Below, piece by piece: positions 13,317 to 14,479 of a stretch of 14,479 nt of DNA. Positions within the stretch are counted from its first letter, which is position 1, and each line of letters begins with the position of its first letter. The stretch spans positions 1 to 14,479 of the forward strand of contig JBBKXA010000029.1 of NCBI GenBank assembly GCA_037969235.1. Reading direction: 5' to 3'. This DNA is from TMED27 sp037969235 (GTDB lineage: Bacteria; Pseudomonadota; Alphaproteobacteria; Micavibrionales; Micavibrionaceae). A program made the position numbers and the translations under genes. The notes beneath the pieces are model-generated. The model did not search any database and was not told the origin of the DNA. It worked only from the letters and a program-made list of their open reading frames with translations.

Positions 13317-14240
13317 ATGACACAAACTATGTACAAATTATTAGATCAACAAGCCTATAATACAAGGTTTGCATATTGGCGTACGCTTGCAGAAAGTCTG
13401 ATTAAGCATCATGGCGGTGACGTCGGCACGGAACTAGTTAACAAATTTAATGGCTACGGGTGTGATGAGATGCAAATAACCTCAGACACATGCGCTAGTT
13501 ATGTGCCATATTTAGCGTCAAAAAATAATATGGCAATCACAAACACGGTTATGTATGGACGCAGAAGTTTGGCGAATGCTTTAGATTTTTCGCTTTTTAT
13601 GGCGCATGAGCGCATTCACGCTGTTCAATTTAATAAAGCGGATATTTTTTATAATTTCCCTGCCGCAACCTCTGCGTTTAATTTTGAAAAATATCAGATA
13701 TATTCCCCCGCATCGTATGTCATGCTTATTCAAACATTGGAAATTGATGCATATGGTAAAGCGTCTATGATTGTGTCTGATATCGCGTCGATGGATGAAA
13801 TACCTATGTACTCGGGATCATTTGCTTATAATGACGTAATGGGCTACCAAGCGGCACATGAAAAACTTGCAAATACGTCTGGGATAGAAAACGTGTTATA
13901 TACTTCGGGGTTTATAACCTTGGAAAATCATATGCAGAAACAGGCGTGTTATAAACCCAGAGCCACATTGCAGCGTTATATTGCACAGATGCCAAATATC
14001 GAAGCGTCTAACGTGGAAATTGTCCGCCTCTCCCATGCCGACATTCACAAAATCGCCGGCGCTATCGGCCCAGATTGGTACACGGCGGTAAAGCACGACG
14101 AGGATAAGCCGCTAAACCCCCGTGAGGCGCTATTTTTAAAAATGGATAAGGATGAGGAGCGCATGCTAAACCGACTAAACGCGCAGCTCGGTATCACCAA
14201 CGAAGAAGATCTCCCGACTTTGCAGGATTTTGAGAGATAA
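13317..14240 (+). CDS. Putative zinc metallopeptidase with HExxH motif, family uncertain
   Basis: The 307-residue protein carries MAHERIHAVQ at 95-104, a full HExxH with His97, Glu98 and His101. LIQTLEIDAYGKA (137-149) follows about 40 residues later; Glu142 could be the third zinc ligand, as in gluzincins. I have a weak memory of alphaproteobacterial proteins of the DUF6782 type with HExxHxxQ and a later E-x-D-A, which this resembles, but I cannot confirm membership. There is no signal peptide or membrane segment, so it is probably cytoplasmic. The first 90 and last 100 residues are helical and charged (DKDEERMLNRLNAQLGI) without known motifs. The start is the first ATG, 13317; a second ATG at 13329 is possible. 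It stands alone between dnaK (divergent) and tRNA-Val (convergent). Substrate and regulation are unknown. Confidence 0.72.
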   Translation: MTQTMYKLLDQQAYNTRFAYWRTLAESLIKHHGGDVGTELVNKFNGYGCDEMQITSDTCASYVPYLASKNNMAITNTVMYGRRSLANALDFSLFMAHERIHAVQFNKADIFYNFPAATSAFNFEKYQIYSPASYVMLIQTLEIDAYGKASMIVSDIASMDEIPMYSGSFAYNDVMGYQAAHEKLANTSGIENVLYTSGFITLENHMQKQACYKPRATLQRYIAQMPNIEASNVEIVRLSHADIHKIAGAIGPDWYTAVKHDEDKPLNPREALFLKMDKDEERMLNRLNAQLGITNEEDLPTLQDFER

Positions 14241-14320
14241 CAATTCTTTAAACGATACTGCTACTGAACGGATTTTTAAGAGCCGCTGGTACAAACACCA
14301 ATGCTTAAAAGTTTTTCTTT

Positions 14321-14351
14321 GCCACCATAACGGTATTTTAGCCGCCATAAC
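14321..14351. repeat. Short imperfect direct repeat
   Basis: GCCACCATAAC (14321-14331) and GCCGCCATAAC (14341-14351) are 20 bases apart and differ at one base. The palindrome ACTTCGAAGT (14350-14359) adjoins the second copy. The 158-base gap between the HERIH gene and tRNA-Val contains nothing else I can support. Confidence 0.4.
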
Positions 14352-14398
14352 TTCGAAGTACTTTTATGGAGTTGTGAGAATATCTGTGGAGAAGAAAA

Positions 14399-14473
14399 TG
14401 GTGGGTGGTACAAGGATTGAACTTGTGACCCCTTCCGTGTCGGGGAAGTGCTCTACCGCTGAGCTAACCACCC
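14399..14473 (-). tRNA. tRNA-Val (anticodon GAC) with C at position 33
   Basis: On the minus strand the acceptor arms GGGTGGT and ACCACCC pair perfectly and are followed by A and an encoded CCA. GCTC/GAGC form the D stem, CTTCC/GGAAG the anticodon stem, and ACAAG with CTTGT the T stem around TTCAATC. The anticodon loop is CCGACAC, so the anticodon is GAC (plus 14439-14441), reading GUC and GUU valine codons. Base 33 is C, where U is nearly universal. Total length is 75 nt with CCA. Its promoter lies beyond the window edge. Confidence 0.93.
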
Positions 14474-14479
14474 ATGAGA

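Noticed and set aside
14350..14359. Palindrome ACTTCGAAGT as a terminator for the HERIH gene
   Set aside because: The stem is only 5 bp without usable loop or T-run; it is too weak to call.
1..14479. CRISPR array, insertion sequence, prophage or integron
   Set aside because: No regularly spaced repeats, transposase, integrase or phage genes are visible, and tRNA genes show no attachment-site duplication inside the window.

Overview
This window reads as an alphaproteobacterial chromosome segment. The evidence is the gene order dnaK, dnaJ, dapB on one strand, a match to the alphaproteobacterial heat-shock promoter pattern (CTTG, 17 bases, then TTATATTAG) upstream of dnaK, a bactofilin, and a TPR-methyltransferase carrying the AYPYPRW motif. 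Base composition is moderate and intergenic DNA is AT-rich. I cannot name the genus. A Micavibrio-like or Rhodospirillales-related lineage is a guess. I see no phage, transposon, CRISPR or defence island, and almost all genes look intact.

Layout from left to right. A tRNA-Leu(UAA) and a pentapeptide-repeat protein lie on the minus strand, divergent from uvrC. On the plus strand uvrC is followed by a bactofilin with its own terminator and a small membrane-anchored protein with two cysteines. Next, on the minus strand, come two short unknown genes that align without gaps and appear to be tandem paralogues, then nth (endonuclease III). The plus-strand gene ogt (O6-alkylguanine-DNA alkyltransferase) diverges from nth. 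uvrC, nth and ogt give three DNA-repair pathways within 5.5 kb. A palindromic intergenic element separates ogt from a TPR plus SAM-methyltransferase protein.

The minus strand from 13062 down to 8311 is a chaperone operon: dnaK, a hairpin with a U-run, a short J-domain protein, dnaJ (ATGA overlap), an unknown 138-residue protein and dapB. The expected logic is heat-shock induction of DnaK, with attenuation before the two J proteins and dapB, which makes lysine and diaminopimelate precursors, carried along downstream. The dnaK leader is about 160 nt and ends in a small hairpin that pairs the Shine-Dalgarno sequence with a CUUGCUU anti-SD.

Divergent from dnaK is a HERIH-containing putative zinc metallopeptidase of a family I do not firmly recognise. 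The window closes with a minus-strand tRNA-Val(GAC) whose anticodon loop has C rather than U at position 33.

The most useful leads are the tandem paralogue pair, the C33 tRNA, the dnaK leader hairpin and dnaK/J attenuator, a recurrent promoter geometry that predicts leaderless mRNAs, and two palindromic operator candidates inside promoters. I did not find a clear multi-gene novel system.
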